Below, piece by piece: positions 23,912 through 37,201 of a stretch of DNA of 64,000 nt. Each line of letters starts with the position of its first letter. Position 1 is the stretch's first letter. The stretch is from Melastoma dodecandrum (lineage: Eukaryota; Streptophyta; Magnoliopsida; Myrtales; Melastomataceae), in NCBI GenBank assembly GCA_029817715.1, contig JARUPY010000396.1, positions 5,394,001-5,458,000 on the forward strand, in the 5' to 3' direction. The notes below the pieces were generated by a model that saw only the letters and a program-made list of their open reading frames with translations, ran no database searches and was not told where the DNA came from. A program made the translations under genes and the position numbers.

Positions 23912-25514
23912 CTCCACGAATCAACGATCCGTGGAGATATAACTGGCGAGGTTCCGTAGCACAATCAGTATCAACAACACCATCCGGGAAACAAATCGCA
24001 ACGCATCGCACAGATTTATCTGTAGCACGGACAGAGCCACACACATGCAAGCAACCGCCAACTCCGACGACAGGACAAGATTCAAGACCATTCGATATCG
24101 CCAAACAACCATAGTTAAAAACAAACAAACCAAACAAGGATTGTCCCCGAAATAGCTTGTTCCAGCAAACCAGCGACTAAAAGAGGCAACTTTCTTGCTC
24201 GTGCAAAAGCAACAGAATTCAGCCGCGGCGGAATCACCGCCCCAAACTCCAAAACCCAAGGAAACGCGATTCACAAAATTCGAAAAGGAACAATCAGCGG
24301 GTGGAGGAGGAGGAGGAAGAATCGGTAAGAACAAAATCAAAGCAAAAGAATCACGCAACCATGAATCGGCCAATCTTTGATTACGCCTTACTATGAATAT
24401 CGCCCCTCAACCCTGCGATTTGTAGATGTAGAAGTAGATGGGGGAGGGGGGGAATCTTGGTTAGCTGAGTTTCCTTGGCGATGAAGCAAAGGTGGGGCGG
24501 GTTGACGGGTAAGAGAAGTGACTACTTCTACTACTCCATGCGGACAGCAAGGAGCAAACTGTCCTTGTAAGAAGGAGAAAGGAAAGGAGAGGGATCAACA
24601 CGCCCACTCTCGCGATTGTCGTTTTACTAAAACTCACTCGCCAGGAATGCCCGACACGCGTCTCAAGGGCAGACCATCGGCAACGCGGGGGAGTTAGTTT
24701 TAGAAAAATTTTTTGATGTTAACGAATTTAAATAAATAGAAGATATATCACGCTTAGCGGGCGGTGGCCGTCCATCAATGGTAATTTGTTCTGACAATCT
24801 CTTGTTCATTTTTTGTTCCGATCCATTTTCAGAAAAGAGAGATGGTCCTCCCCCACCCAATCCCAACCCCCCACCACAAAATCTCATTAAATTCCGTTAT
24901 ATATATATATATATAATTTCCCTTTCCATACGACATATTTACACGACAATTGACAAACACGTCTCATTGATTGAAACCCAAGAAAAGGCGCAGATAACCT
25001 TTTCGATGAAAATATCAATTCATTCATTTTAATTATATTTTAAATAATTTGTGTGTAATATAAATTACCACATGAATGACCGGAAACAAAAAAAAAAAAA
25101 AAATTGATACGTGGCGTCGTTGTCACGGGGATTCTGAACTTACATTCAGAAACGAGCTAACAGTTGGCATCGCGGCAGTGCATGCAGATTCAGCGTCACG
25201 AATAAACGAGTAAGCTTGGCTCCCCCCCCATCCAAAGTCTATTTATGGAAATTGTCGTTGGAGGACAGAACGGGCCGAGGAAGCGAGAAGCTTATGGGCC
25301 CGACGAGATATGTCCGGGGGGGTGGCCATGTCCACTTTGGTCATTTCACATGGGAAGAGAGAGATAGAGACGACTGGGAAGAGAGAGATAGAAAAGGAGA
25401 GAGAAAGACACGGAAACGCAGAGAGAGAGAGAGAGATCCTCCTGATCGTGTCCGACAGGGTGGAAAAAGAGGGAGGAAAGGGCTTAAAGGTTTTTGTTGG
25501 AGGAGAGGCTCAAA
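23912..25514. other. Divergent promoter region between fimbrin and the SWIB gene
   Basis: The two genes point away from each other. 23912-24370 is probably fimbrin 5' leader. A TA repeat lies at about 24898-24916 and an A tract at about 25089-25104. A purine-rich GAGAGA stretch at 25360-25430 is likely in the 5' leader or core promoter of the SWIB gene. Open frames here are low-complexity. Confidence 0.5.
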
Positions 25515-27316
25515 ATGGCGGCAGCAGCATCACCCGCCGGAGGAGGAGGAGGAGGGGCGAGTTCCGCCGGAACTAGCGCAACCGACGTCGAGATCACGAG
25601 GGCCCTCCACGCCATCCTGAGGGAGAAATCGGTCCCCAACCCTAACCCTAATTACCCAAACGTCACCACCTTCAACGACGTGGTCATCCAGCTCCAGTCC
25701 AAGCTCGGGGTCGACCTCTCCCACAAGCTCGACTTCATCCGTTCCCAGATCCAGTTGCTCTACCAATTGCCTCCCCAGCATCCCCATCCTGCAGCCGCTC
25801 ATCTCCAGCAGCACCCGCCTTCTCCTCATTCCCCCGTCGTCGTCCCCTCCAAGGAGCATTTCGTGTTCCAGCACCACCCTCAATATCACCACCCTTCCAA
25901 TTTCCATGCCTCCCCCTCCGCCTTCCATACTTTCCCTCCCCATCATCCTATGGGGCACCACCCCCACCCCCAGGTCCAGGTCCAGTTCCAGGCCCAGCCT
26001 CACCCCCAGGTTCATCCCGTCGCCTCTCGTGTCGAGGTTCCCCCCAAGGAAAGGTCTGGGATTTTTTTGTATTTTTTTTTAATCTTTTCCTTTTACATCC
26101 CCTGTCAAGGTTTGGTCTTGTGGGGGGTTTTCCGCCGGAGATCGAAGCAAGTTTCGTTCGTTTTTAGTGGGTTTGGGTGGATTTGTGTGGTTCAATTATC
26201 TGCTCTGATTAAGAAGAGTATGTGTGGGCAAGTTTAGGGTTTTGTCGATTGATTGAATGAAATAACGGTTGCAATGACGTACCCCATTTTCTATTGAGTC
26301 GTGCAGTTGACAAACTTACGATTGATCTGTTAACCTCAGTGCGCCTGCTAAACCGAAAAGGAAAGGCGGAACGGGGGGACTCAGCAAGCTCTGCCGTGTT
26401 TCTCCCGAACTGGAGGCCATTGTTGGGCAGCCTGCCATGCCTAGGACTGAGGTCGATGGTTTGAGATGACGGAGCTTTTGACGTCAGATTTCGTTCCGAC
26501 TTGTGTGTTTAACCGTTTTTGTTTCTTTGCAGATTGTTAGGCAACTGTGGGCCTACATAAGGAAGAATAATCTGCAAGATCCTAATAACAAGCGGAAGAT
26601 AATTTGCAACGACGAGTTGCGGTTGGTTTTTGAGACGGACTGCACTGATATGTTCAAGATGAACAAGCTCTTGGCTAAGCACATTGGCCCCATGGAACCC
26701 ACTAGTATGCATCTCCGGATGAACCCATCTGTTGTAGTTCGCAGAGAGGCATTGTTAGCACTGTCATTTTTCGTTTGCTTAAATTATCTTTCTTGGTGTT
26801 GATTGCAGAAGAGTCGGAGGCAAAGAAGCTTAAAGTGGAAGCCGATCCTGAACTCAAAAGTAGTTCTGAATCCAGTCCTTCTGTCAAAATATCTGAAGAT
26901 CTAGCCAATTTCTTTGGCGTTAGTGACACTGTGATGCCACAGAAAGAGATAACTGACCGTATATGGCAATACATTCATGACAACCAGCTGCTGGTGAGTT
27001 GTGAAAATTTGGCCTATTTATTTTATAACTTTGTTTCTTAGTGTCTCGCAACAATTGCTAAACCAACTCAAACAGTGTACTTAGACATCTGTTCTACCAG
27101 ATCAATTGTTTTCTGCTACTTCTTGCATCGGAAGTCCTTTTTTTAGTTGTTACTGTAAATAATAGTTAGGATTGATGATCTCTCTTGTCGTTTCAGGATC
27201 GCCAGAACTCTACGCTGGTGAGCTGTGATGAGAAGCTGCAAAAGATATTTGGCCGCGAGAGTATTCCAGCTCTGGAGATCCCTGAAGTCTTGGCTCACCA
27301 CCTTATCAGGAGATGA
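25515..27316 (+). CDS. DEK_C plus tandem SWIB/MDM2 domain protein
   Basis: Five exons with continuous frame: 25515-26053, 26340-26451, 26533-26704, 26809-26993, 27197-27316, giving 375 residues. Start chosen at MAAAASPAGGGG; the frame is open a little further upstream without a better ATG. Residues about 15-80 resemble a DEK C-terminal helical domain (DVEITRALHAIL, LGVDLSHKLDFIRSQI). About 80-180 is His/Pro-rich and low-complexity. SWIB 1 is about 188-270 (LSKLCRVSPELEAIVGQ, IVRQLWAYIRKNNLQDP). SWIB 2 is about 297-375 (VKISEDLANFFGVSD, EITDRIWQYIHDNQLL), ending in LAHHLIRR. SWIB domains occur in SWI/SNF-type remodelling subunits and in the fission yeast upstream activation factor subunit Spp27, so a nuclear chromatin or transcription role is likely. 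Confidence 0.92.
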
Positions 27317-28412
27317 CTGTCGCAAGACCGCCGCTCGTATAATGAATGCTTCCTGGTCAGTATGCGTTCCACTTCTCCCAGACATCCGTTCTCGTCTGCT
27401 TTCGAAAGCTTCTTATTTGATCACTTAATGCAGGTGCACTTTTTGGTTGCTGTAAAGAAAAGCTGACTTGGAAGTAGGTTATGAATCCTCCCTCCCCCTT
27501 CTCCCTCTTCCTTCCACCCCCTCCACTGGATGTAGTTCTTTATATGTACAGTATGGTAATGGTAACTGTTGTTTATGTTTGTCTTTAGGTTAGATCTGCC
27601 ATTGGGAATGTCTAACCCCTTTGTATAGCTAGCGACATTGCTCGTCTAATGTACGACCTAGGATTTGTGATCCTGTGACCCACCTATTTTTCTTCGCATG
27701 ACTTGGCCATGGTTTTGGCTTTGCTGAAGATGGGTTGTCCTGGGGCCTGTTGTCGAAACCAAATTGTTTCGTGTTATCGTAACTTGTTGAAGATAGTGCA
27801 TAGATGCCCTCCCGCCCCCGGCTCCCATTAAATTCCAAGACCATGTTGAATTATGGGTAACGTGATCCTCTATCGACTTTTCATCCACATGCGAAGATCT
27901 GTTGCCCCCACCAAGTCTTCTTCCCAAGATACCATCATCTTCTTCCCTGTATGTTAGTTTGGATCTGACTGGCATATGATTCTTCCACCTCACACATTAT
28001 CCTATGCGGTCAGTGGATCCACTATTGTTTTTAATACGTATCAAAGCTATTTGTCCTATCCGGTATGTTGTCGAAGAAGTGGCAAAGGTGCCTCGGTTCT
28101 CGGCGACTGACTCTTTTATGCGTACTTAGAACTTATTCGTTACTCGGATGAACTAGTCAAAGCTTAATGCATAATCCTTAACGGGGGTGTTTTGTAACGA
28201 AGTGGATCATCATGAAAATGTAAATGGCCCACAACTGAAAAGGAGTTGGAATGGTCGAATGATGTACAAAACAAGTCCCTCAGTCAAGTCTTTGTTCTTG
28301 TTCTCCCCAAAATAGTGAGCAACATATGTGGCTACTTCATGAGGGTGTGAAGTAGTAGTAGCTGCACCTTTCCCCCTTCGCTATTTGTGATTCCTGAAGG
28401 CAGTTGGATAGG
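27317..28412. other. 3' flank of the SWIB gene and intergenic region
   Basis: Probable 3' UTR up to about 27650. Open frames on the minus strand (27629-27993) overlap one another and match no family I know. Nothing else seen. Confidence 0.45.
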
Positions 28413-28751
28413 ATGACTCGTTCTTCGCTAGAATCCTTGCCGAGAATAATTCGGGTATCCAGAGGGGTGTTGTTGCTGCTTTCCGCATTGCTACTCAGCT
28501 TGGCCGCCGAGGATAGTCGTGGAGCCACCAAAGCTACCATCATGGACATCAAGAAGTTTGTGGATTCTGTTGCACTGACCAAGGAGTCAGTCTTCCCACG
28601 AGACGGTGCTTTCATTATGGAAAATGCGCGGCACATGGTGGAGAAGCTTCACACTGAGAAACTGCTCATTTACGTGAAGCTCTTTAGAAACGAGTTAGTC
28701 TCTCAAGCACACGATTTTCTCTCAGATCCAACCGTCGTAAGAAATGTGTAA
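28413..28751 (+). CDS. Unrecognised 112-residue protein with hydrophobic N-terminus
   Basis: Single uninterrupted frame from ATG 28413 to a stop at 28751. The start MTRSSLESLP is followed by a hydrophobic stretch (GVLLLLSALLLSLAAE, about residues 19-35) that could be a signal peptide or anchor. A soluble, charged region with no low-complexity bias follows (MDIKKFVDSVALTKES, ENARHMVEKLHTEKLL, LVSQAHDFLSD). Composition looks protein-like rather than random, and it stands alone between two convergent genes. I do not recognise the family. It could be a small secreted protein, one exon of a larger gene, or chance. Confidence 0.35.
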   Translation: MTRSSLESLPRIIRVSRGVLLLLSALLLSLAAEDSRGATKATIMDIKKFVDSVALTKESVFPRDGAFIMENARHMVEKLHTEKLLIYVKLFRNELVSQAHDFLSDPTVVRNV

Positions 28752-29644
28752 TTCCTGGCGACCTCCTTACATTCCTTCTGTACCGTCCGCCAGCTGAGGC
28801 AGTACCGGGGCTACATTTGGCGATGGTAATGTCACTACTAGGACTCCCCCTCAGAACAGTCAACCGAAACTACCCTCACAGCAATATCCGTCCGTGCTCA
28901 TCTCTGCAATCACCCTGGTGATGTACAAGGCAGATTATTAGCATAATATAGCAACAATTAGTCAGTCTGTAGAGAAATTCAATCCGCAAAGCTCATTTAG
29001 GATGATTATTTCTTTTCCTGCATTACATTTGTGCTCCGAGACTGGTCAAATTCCGCTCTCCATCGGGCGAGATCATTCATTCTGACAACAGCTGCATATT
29101 TGCTGTGTTGACATTATGGTTCACTAAAGAGGCAAAAATTACCTTAAACTAGAAGTTGATGGATTATATATCTAAACGGCCTAACCCATTGATCATAATT
29201 GGCTCGCCCCCGGGTAAATCACACTCGTTTCTCTGTTCTCGTCGGATTCTTTCTTCATGGAACTGATCATAGGGAAGCCACCTTCCATCATAGCAAGGGG
29301 AGGATTCTCGGGGTTATTCCCAGTGCAGCATTCCACTCAATAAGGATGGAGCCATAATTTGCTTCCCCGTTCTCAATTTGGGGAACTATGCCGTCCAACA
29401 ATTTTTCCCTTATTTTGTTTTTGCATTGCATTGCAAATTGAAATGATAAAATAACAAAAAAAAAACAAGCTTAACAACGACATTGTCTGCTAAAGTACCA
29501 ATGGGTCAATCAACATGTTAAAGATATGATCTCAGGTATCCAAAATCTTGAATTCTGAGTAGACTGACAAGGACCGAGATGACAGTTCGCCAAAGAAGAA
29601 AGACATGGAAACAAGACCGCAATAAGCTCTCTGGTAGCAAAATT
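28752..29644. other. Intergenic region
   Basis: No gene seen. The right end should contain the 3' UTR of the ribosomal protein S8 gene. Confidence 0.5.
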
Positions 29645-31129
<1,485 letters not shown>

Positions 31130-31133
31130 TGCT

Positions 31134-31142
31134 AAACCCTAG
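31134..31142 (+). promoter_or_regulatory. Telo-box in the RPS8 leader
   Basis: AAACCCTAG lies 5 bases upstream of the RPS8 ATG (gene on the minus strand). A second related word, CTAGGGTT, lies at about 31192. Telo-boxes are typical of plant ribosomal protein and other growth-related promoters and leaders. Confidence 0.6.
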
Positions 31143-31199
31143 GCGACCCTCGCCCTCCTCCTCCTGTCCAGCCGCCGGCGCCGCACTCTACTGCTAGGG

Positions 31200-33967
31200 T
31201 TCGCGTCTGATGGAGAGAAGAAAGATTTATGCCCGGGGGCGGTCGGGGGATTTTACTCAATGCCTTATCCACCGAAATGACGATTATACCCCCGGTTCTC
31301 ATGGGCTTGGGCCACTTGCTGGGTTGGGCTCCGTATATGATGGGCGTTTATCGATTTCGGTCCAATAAGAAAGAAACGACGTTTCGAGACTTGGCCCAGA
31401 TAGCCTTTCATTTTTCAAGAAGCAATAATTTGGGAGATCAGATCAATTTCGAACACCGACAAAAGAGTTTTTTGGTAGGTTGTTAAGCAAAAGTCAAGCA
31501 AATTGAAAATACCCTCCCTTTTCTTTATTGATAAAAGGAAGAAAAGGAAAAGGGTATTAAATTGTTTGATCTACTGGTAGTACCTGTAGGTGTAGCTTTA
31601 TACCTCGGTGGACATTAAGTCAAGAATTTCAAGCTAGGGTGGGGTCCAAACCCATCAAAATTTTCAATGACAAAATTAAACCCAATACAGTAACAGTGTT
31701 ATCCTGTACTGGGTCATGGAAAAGAATCCGAGGATCGATTCATTTCTTTGCTTCTTAAAAAAAGCAAATTTTTTTTTTGGGTAAATGCTTCTCTTGATTT
31801 ATATCCTCATCAATAATCAGACGAACCAGCCCCCGAATCCAGATGGAGCATTTTTAAATTTAGTGGATAATTCTTCCTCGTTTTTGAACACATACATACA
31901 TAAATATTTGTATTTAGTAATTGATTTTGAAAAGGTTAATTAAATAATATAGAAAAAAGTGTCAAAGGGAGCAATAATGAAGGGGGGTGGGTGGTGGTGG
32001 TGGTGGTGAAAGTGATTGGGACCCCTCATCTCTTTCATCAAACGGGTCTCATTCCCCAATTTGCCAAACACAAACAACACCTCCTCTCAAAAAGTCTAAA
32101 CTTTGATGGATTTTTTTATCACATTTTCAAACCTTCAACCATCACCCACTGTGGAATTTACATTTGACAGACTATTATGTTAGGGGTGGATTATTTAATT
32201 TAGGGTTAGGGGGTGTCCCACCATGATTATCCACTAATTTTTCACCTAATTTCCTCACTGTTGGCTTTTTTAGGCTTCGTTTGGATGAGGAAACAAAGCC
32301 TAATTCTCCGTCAGACGAACAGAGAATAGGGTTGATGGGGGGCAAAAAAATGGGGACCGACTCAAACGGATAGTAAATTCTGTGAGTTTTGTAGGCTGCC
32401 TGTTTTAAAATAAATAAAAAATTAAATTTTCCCTGTGGGAAATTAATAAAACGTGGGGGCGGGGGGGATGGTATAGTAGTGGTAATCATTTCATAAATCA
32501 TATTGGGCAATTATTCCTTCACATGCAAAAGTTTTGCACAGATTTTGTTCCTTCCTTTTGATTCCCACTCACTTGGAATTTGTTTTTCTTTTTTACATTT
32601 TCTTTTTCGGTTAAGTTGAGGGGTCCAAATTATTGTCCAAACAGTAATCGATGATGATGATGATGATGGCACGAGTTGTTGATTAATTTAACGAAAGAAA
32701 TTGCCACATTATCGTTTCAAATACCCAATTTCTCAAAATCTGTGCTTTTTTTTTTACAAAAAATTAAATAATAATAATAATAAAAAGACCTTCTCGAAGG
32801 AGGAAAAATTAAAAGAGATAGAAGGTTCTGGTGTCCATACACGTGGATGCCACTATTTGAACTGAACGTTTAGGGAACAAATTAAGCAACAATCAGTCAA
32901 GCCACTATCTAGGCAGTGATCCCATTTAACAAATTTCCTATTTTTTAATAATTAAGAAATAGTTATTCAGGTCCATTAAGGCAAAGAATTATTAGGTGTC
33001 TTACGGAAAATTTGAATACTGAGATAAAAAAAAATGAATCATCAGTTGTCTTACCAGTCGCGGAGTAAGGTAGCATGTGACATGCATGCTAGACTACAGA
33101 ATGTACCACGATTAGGAATATCAAATTTATCGAGGTAGAATTGAGCATGTAATACCGGGGGCTTAACTGATGATGCAATATCCAGGAAAATGATAATGAA
33201 GATGAGAAAGAGTACTGTCCGAGTGATTTTATATGATTGTATTGTGGTTTGGCCCAGATTGTAATATCGCCAAGCTTCTTGATATCTGAAAATAATGAAG
33301 GATAGGGAGATTGATTGTAAGAAGGTATGAACAAAGATGTTGATTATTTGTTGTATAAGGAGAGGGATAAAGTAATAGCTATGTTCAAAATGATGTTACG
33401 AAATAAGGGTTAATTTTTTAAAAATCATTTATTTTTTAGATTAGCGTTAAATTGTAAGTCGGCAGCTAGCTCTGCTGTCTTCAACGCAGTGGGACTGTGA
33501 AATCCCACCCCCCCCCCCCAAAAAAAAACCTCTATTCACAATTTATTCATTTATTATAATTAAAAAAACACACAAATTAATTAATGTAATAAAATAAAAG
33601 TAATATCCTGATCTCAAACTAGGTAAAAGTCCCCCCCCCCCCCAACCCGACAGCTTTAAACTCAATCACTTCCCCACTTTCTTTCTCTTATAGTCTTCCA
33701 CTTTTTAACCCTTTTACTCTTTCCTCTTTCTCCACTTTTGTCGCTTCCTTTTCCTTCCCTCACTTTTTGTGCTACAACACGCTGCTCGGCATCCCAGAAG
33801 CCACTCCCTCATCCTTTTCCTCTTCAGTTCTCCTCGATTCCAGGTTTATTTCTTTGTTTGTTTTCGGGAAGTTTGAGGGTAAAAGTTCGATTTTTTTTGC
33901 GATTTTCTGTGTGGAATCTTCCTCAAAGTTTGGTCCTTTTTCCCAGTTTTTTTATCCAGGTTTGTCA
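31200..33967. other. Long gene-poor region
   Basis: About 2.7 kb without a supported gene. 31500-33400 is AT-rich. Simple repeats include GGT at about 31986-32008, GAT at about 32651-32668 and AAT at about 32768-32782, plus long C runs near 33510 and 33632. The last few hundred bases are pyrimidine-rich and should be the promoter and 5' leader of the C2-domain gene. The frame of that gene is open upstream to 33767, but no better start is seen. Confidence 0.5.
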
Positions 33968-35251
33968 ATGGATTCCCCTCAAGCCTTCGTCTCCGCTTTG
34001 CGGGACTCTCCGGTGGCCATCGTCGAGAAGCGGCAGACCGACTTCTTCGTCCTGAATTCCCACGCCGTGGATACCAACAGGAGGGATAAGTCGGCCGGGG
34101 GCGACCCCGATTCCCCGATCGGGTCCCTCGAGGTTTACATTCACCAGGCCAGGGATATTCACAACATCTGCATATACCACAAGCAGGATGTTTATGCCAA
34201 GCTCTGCCTGACGAGCCATCCCGACAATTTCGCGTCGTCCAGGATCATTAACGGCGGCGGCAGGAACCCTGTGTTCAACGACAACCTCCGGCTCGAAGTG
34301 AGGAACTTGGAGTGCTCCCTGAAGTGCGAGATTTGGATGCTCAGTAGGGTTAGGAACTACCTCGAGGACCAGCTTCTTGGTTTCGCTCTGGTGCCCCTGT
34401 CGGAAGTTATCCTCAAGAACAGGAAACTTGAGAAAGAGTTCTCCCTCTCCTCAACCGATCTTTTCCATTCTCCAGCAGGGTTCGTTCAGCTATCGCTGTC
34501 CTACGTTGGGTCCTCACCCGAAGTGATGGCTATTCCTGCACCCCTACTTCCCCCTGCTCTGGCTGCCGATGTGCCAATTGAGGAATCCGATGCGGCCGAG
34601 CCACTTCCCCGTGAGTTGGAGAAGATCGAGTTCCCTGACCCGAAAATCGTCAACGAAAACCAAATAATGGTTTCAGAGTACTTTGGGTTATCACCGGACA
34701 GCTTAGATTCTGATTCTTGTGACAAGCTCGTCGCCTCGGATGCCGAAACCCCGTTGAACTCTGAGATGGGTGTTCGGGTCATCGAGTGCCTTGCGGCCGC
34801 TGCTGTTGAGCCTGCCCAACAACATGCCCTAGATTCCCCACCGAGCAGTGGATCGAGCAGCATGGTTTCTTCTCCCTCGATGCAAGCCAGCTCCCAGTCT
34901 TCGGAAGTACCATTGGTTTCCAAATACCCAGGTCAGGAGCAATCCTCGAAATCATCAGCCGGGTTTCAGGCTTCGAGCACAAAGGATGCAGTCGGAGGTC
35001 ATGAGAGTGACTCTTCCAGCAATCCGGTTGTCTCAGTGAAGGTTCCTGAGCAGAAGGTAGTGCAGCAGGACTTTGTAGACATTTATCTGAAAAGCATGCA
35101 GCAATTCACGGAGTCTTTGGCCAAGATGAAGCTGCCGCTGGACATTGAAACCGAGAATGCCAGTTCGGACAAACCGAGTCCGGAAGCAAAATCGGATGAC
35201 TCGAAGAACAATGGCTCCCGTGTCTTCTACGGAAGCAGGGCTTTCTTCTGA
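33968..35251 (+). CDS. C2-domain (Ca2+/lipid-binding type) protein
   Basis: Intronless frame of 427 residues from MDSPQAFVSALRDSPVAIVE; this ATG is preferred because the upstream in-frame part is Phe/Ser-rich leader-like sequence. A single C2 domain spans about residues 50-165 (GSLEVYIHQARDIHNICIY, KQDVYAKLCLTS, NPVFNDNLRLEV, DQLLGFALVPLSEV). The rest is a long Ser/Pro/Glu-rich, probably disordered region with a conserved-looking patch near the C-terminus (DFVDIYLKSMQQFTESLAKM) and the end VFYGSRAFF. C2 domains dock on membranes, often with Ca2+; whether the Ca2+-binding Asp set is complete is not clear by eye. The plant family is known but uncharacterised. Confidence 0.9.
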   Translation: MDSPQAFVSALRDSPVAIVEKRQTDFFVLNSHAVDTNRRDKSAGGDPDSPIGSLEVYIHQARDIHNICIYHKQDVYAKLCLTSHPDNFASSRIINGGGRNPVFNDNLRLEVRNLECSLKCEIWMLSRVRNYLEDQLLGFALVPLSEVILKNRKLEKEFSLSSTDLFHSPAGFVQLSLSYVGSSPEVMAIPAPLLPPALAADVPIEESDAAEPLPRELEKIEFPDPKIVNENQIMVSEYFGLSPDSLDSDSCDKLVASDAETPLNSEMGVRVIECLAAAAVEPAQQHALDSPPSSGSSSMVSSPSMQASSQSSEVPLVSKYPGQEQSSKSSAGFQASSTKDAVGGHESDSSSNPVVSVKVPEQKVVQQDFVDIYLKSMQQFTESLAKMKLPLDIETENASSDKPSPEAKSDDSKNNGSRVFYGSRAFF

Positions 35252-35679
35252 GGAAAGGACGACACAGGTGACAGACATTAGGATCAAGACTAATGCTTAG
35301 TTATTAAGCTAGCCGTTGTAACTTATGATCTGGTGTGGTTTTCGCCTCAGAATCTCGGAGATGATTTAGGCAACTCAAAATCGCACTGCATACTCGAGAT
35401 CTAGTACTACTTTGAATCATCTTTTAAGCTTGTCCCATGAGTAAGAATGCTAGAGAGTTGAATGTTCCCCGTGTAATGACTTCGAATCGTGAAAAGAGTC
35501 TGCCGACGGATCCCAGCAACTTCGACTATGCGCACATCGTGGATTGTGCTCAATTCTCACGTTCCGTGAAAAAGAGCCAGTGCTTGTAATAGACCTTTTA
35601 TGACAAACTCATCCAATACTGGATTACAAGAAAAGCAACAAACGTTTGAAGAAGAAGCGGGGTGCGAAACATCCATCAT
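35252..35679. other. Convergent intergenic region
   Basis: 428 bases between the 3' ends of the C2 gene and the pseudokinase gene; probably mostly the two 3' UTRs. No other feature. Confidence 0.5.
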
Positions 35680-37201
35680 TTAGTAATTTGACCCCGGCGA
35701 GTCCCATGTCTCTGGGATGACGGAATGCAACAGGCAGCAGTCCCGACGATTGTCCTCGCCACATTGTCCACGTGAGACGGGTGAATCTGGCCCCTGATGC
35801 TGCAACTGACCGTTCATCGCGTCCTCAATCTTGTCCAGAACCTCTGCCATGCTAGGCCTGTCCTCAGGGGAATCGGCGACGCACTTCAGGGAAATGTTCA
35901 ACAGCGGGAACGCCGATTGTTTTGCCTCCGCAGCAACTTCCCTATCAAACACCTCTCCAGTCCACTCTTCTCGTACCACGTGCTTCACCCATTTCGGTAG
36001 GTCTACTCTGCTGTTCTCCACCACCTTCCCAGTGAGCAGTTCTAACAGCATCACGCCGAAGCTGTACACATCCCCTTTTTCGGAGATATGTTTCTCTGGG
36101 GCTGTGTACCTGGCCGACGAGTAGAGGCAGATCCCATCCAGATCTAGAAACTTTGAGAGACCATAGTCGCTGATCAATGATTCCATGTTATCACCCAGAA
36201 TGATGTTGGATGGCTTGAGGTTCCCGTGAGGAATGATCTCCGACTTGTTCTCGGAGCTTCGGTGTATGAAATCCAAACCTCGTGCAATTCCCCATGCTAT
36301 GTACAGGCGCAGATTCCATGGGAACACCTTCTTTCCCTTCATGTGATCTGCCAATAACGTCGCCATAATCAAATCCGGTTCCATTTCGGTTAGGAGTTAA
36401 CTGTTTGAAGATTCAACAGAACTTACCGTCGAGCAAATCAAAAAGGCTCCCGTTGTTCTGGTACTTGTATATCAGAAGTTTGCCTTCGGGAGTAGAATTG
36501 TAACCCACAAGGAGGAGGATGTTCGGGTGCTTTATTTTCCCGATCCTAGTCATAGTATGGCCGAACTCCTCAAACGAACCCTGCAATTTCTTCAATCTCT
36601 TCACCGTGTAAACAGCGCCACTCTTCAGGATCACCTTGTAGAGGCTGGAACAAGGGAGCTGGACTTTTAACTCGGCTGCAGCTTCGAGGAGATCATCGAA
36701 CTTGAAAGCCTCATCATCCTCCACAAAGAAAACGAGCTCTGATTGACTTTCCTCTGGCTTGACGTCTACAACCTCGATTGGCTTCACAGGGACGTTTTTT
36801 ATCTGTGCCCTCCTCTGGGATTTCCGGATCTCTTCCTCTTTCGCAAACATTCTGGCCTTTCTTCCCAAGAAATATGCGAGAAAGAAGAATACGCCAATTC
36901 CGAGAAATAATAGCACCCAGCCAATTCCTCTTTTGCCATTCATCGGACAAGAGATCGGTTCACTCGGTGCCTGGCTTTCATACTCCAACAACTTCCTTGT
37001 CGAATACTCCATCTTACGTTCTCCAAACCCATCTTCACGAGATGCCAAGCTTTTCGACTCATCGGGCGCAGGGTTCTGCAGAAGGAATGCTTCGGCTCGC
37101 ACATAGTGCTCATTCCCTGCAGAAACGAACACGTAAAGAGCAGCGACACCTAAAATTCTCACGAAGATCGCCTGAAACACGATATCTTTTGACGGACTCA
37201 T
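35680..37201 (-). CDS. Short receptor-like pseudokinase lacking LRRs
   Basis: Two exons, 37201-36427 and 36347-35680, join in frame (480 residues). Residues 1-28 look like a signal peptide, 29-91 form a short ectodomain without leucine-rich repeats, and about 92-113 is a membrane span (GIGWVLLFLGIGVFFFLAYF). The cytoplasmic part is a kinase fold close to the LRR-III group of inactive receptor kinases and pollen receptor kinases. The beta-3 Lys is present (YTVKRL). The glycine loop is lost (LKVQLPCSSLYKV), HRD is HGN (HGNLKPSN) and DFG is DYG (ISDYGLSKF); APE is kept (YTAPEK). Catalysis is therefore unlikely, and a scaffold or co-receptor role is inferred. It could be a truncated LRR kinase duplicate, but both exons are clean. 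Confidence 0.88.

Noticed and set aside
25310..25620. Arg/Glu-rich frames in the SWIB gene leader
   Set aside because: Encoded by a GAGAGA simple repeat just upstream of the real start codon.
31229..31486. 85-codon plus-strand frame upstream of RPS8
   Set aside because: No family recognised, and it lies in the RPS8 promoter region; probably chance.
33767..33967. N-terminal extension of the C2-domain protein
   Set aside because: The frame is open, but the Phe/Ser-rich residues look like translated pyrimidine-rich leader; the ATG at 33968 matches the family start MDSPQAF.
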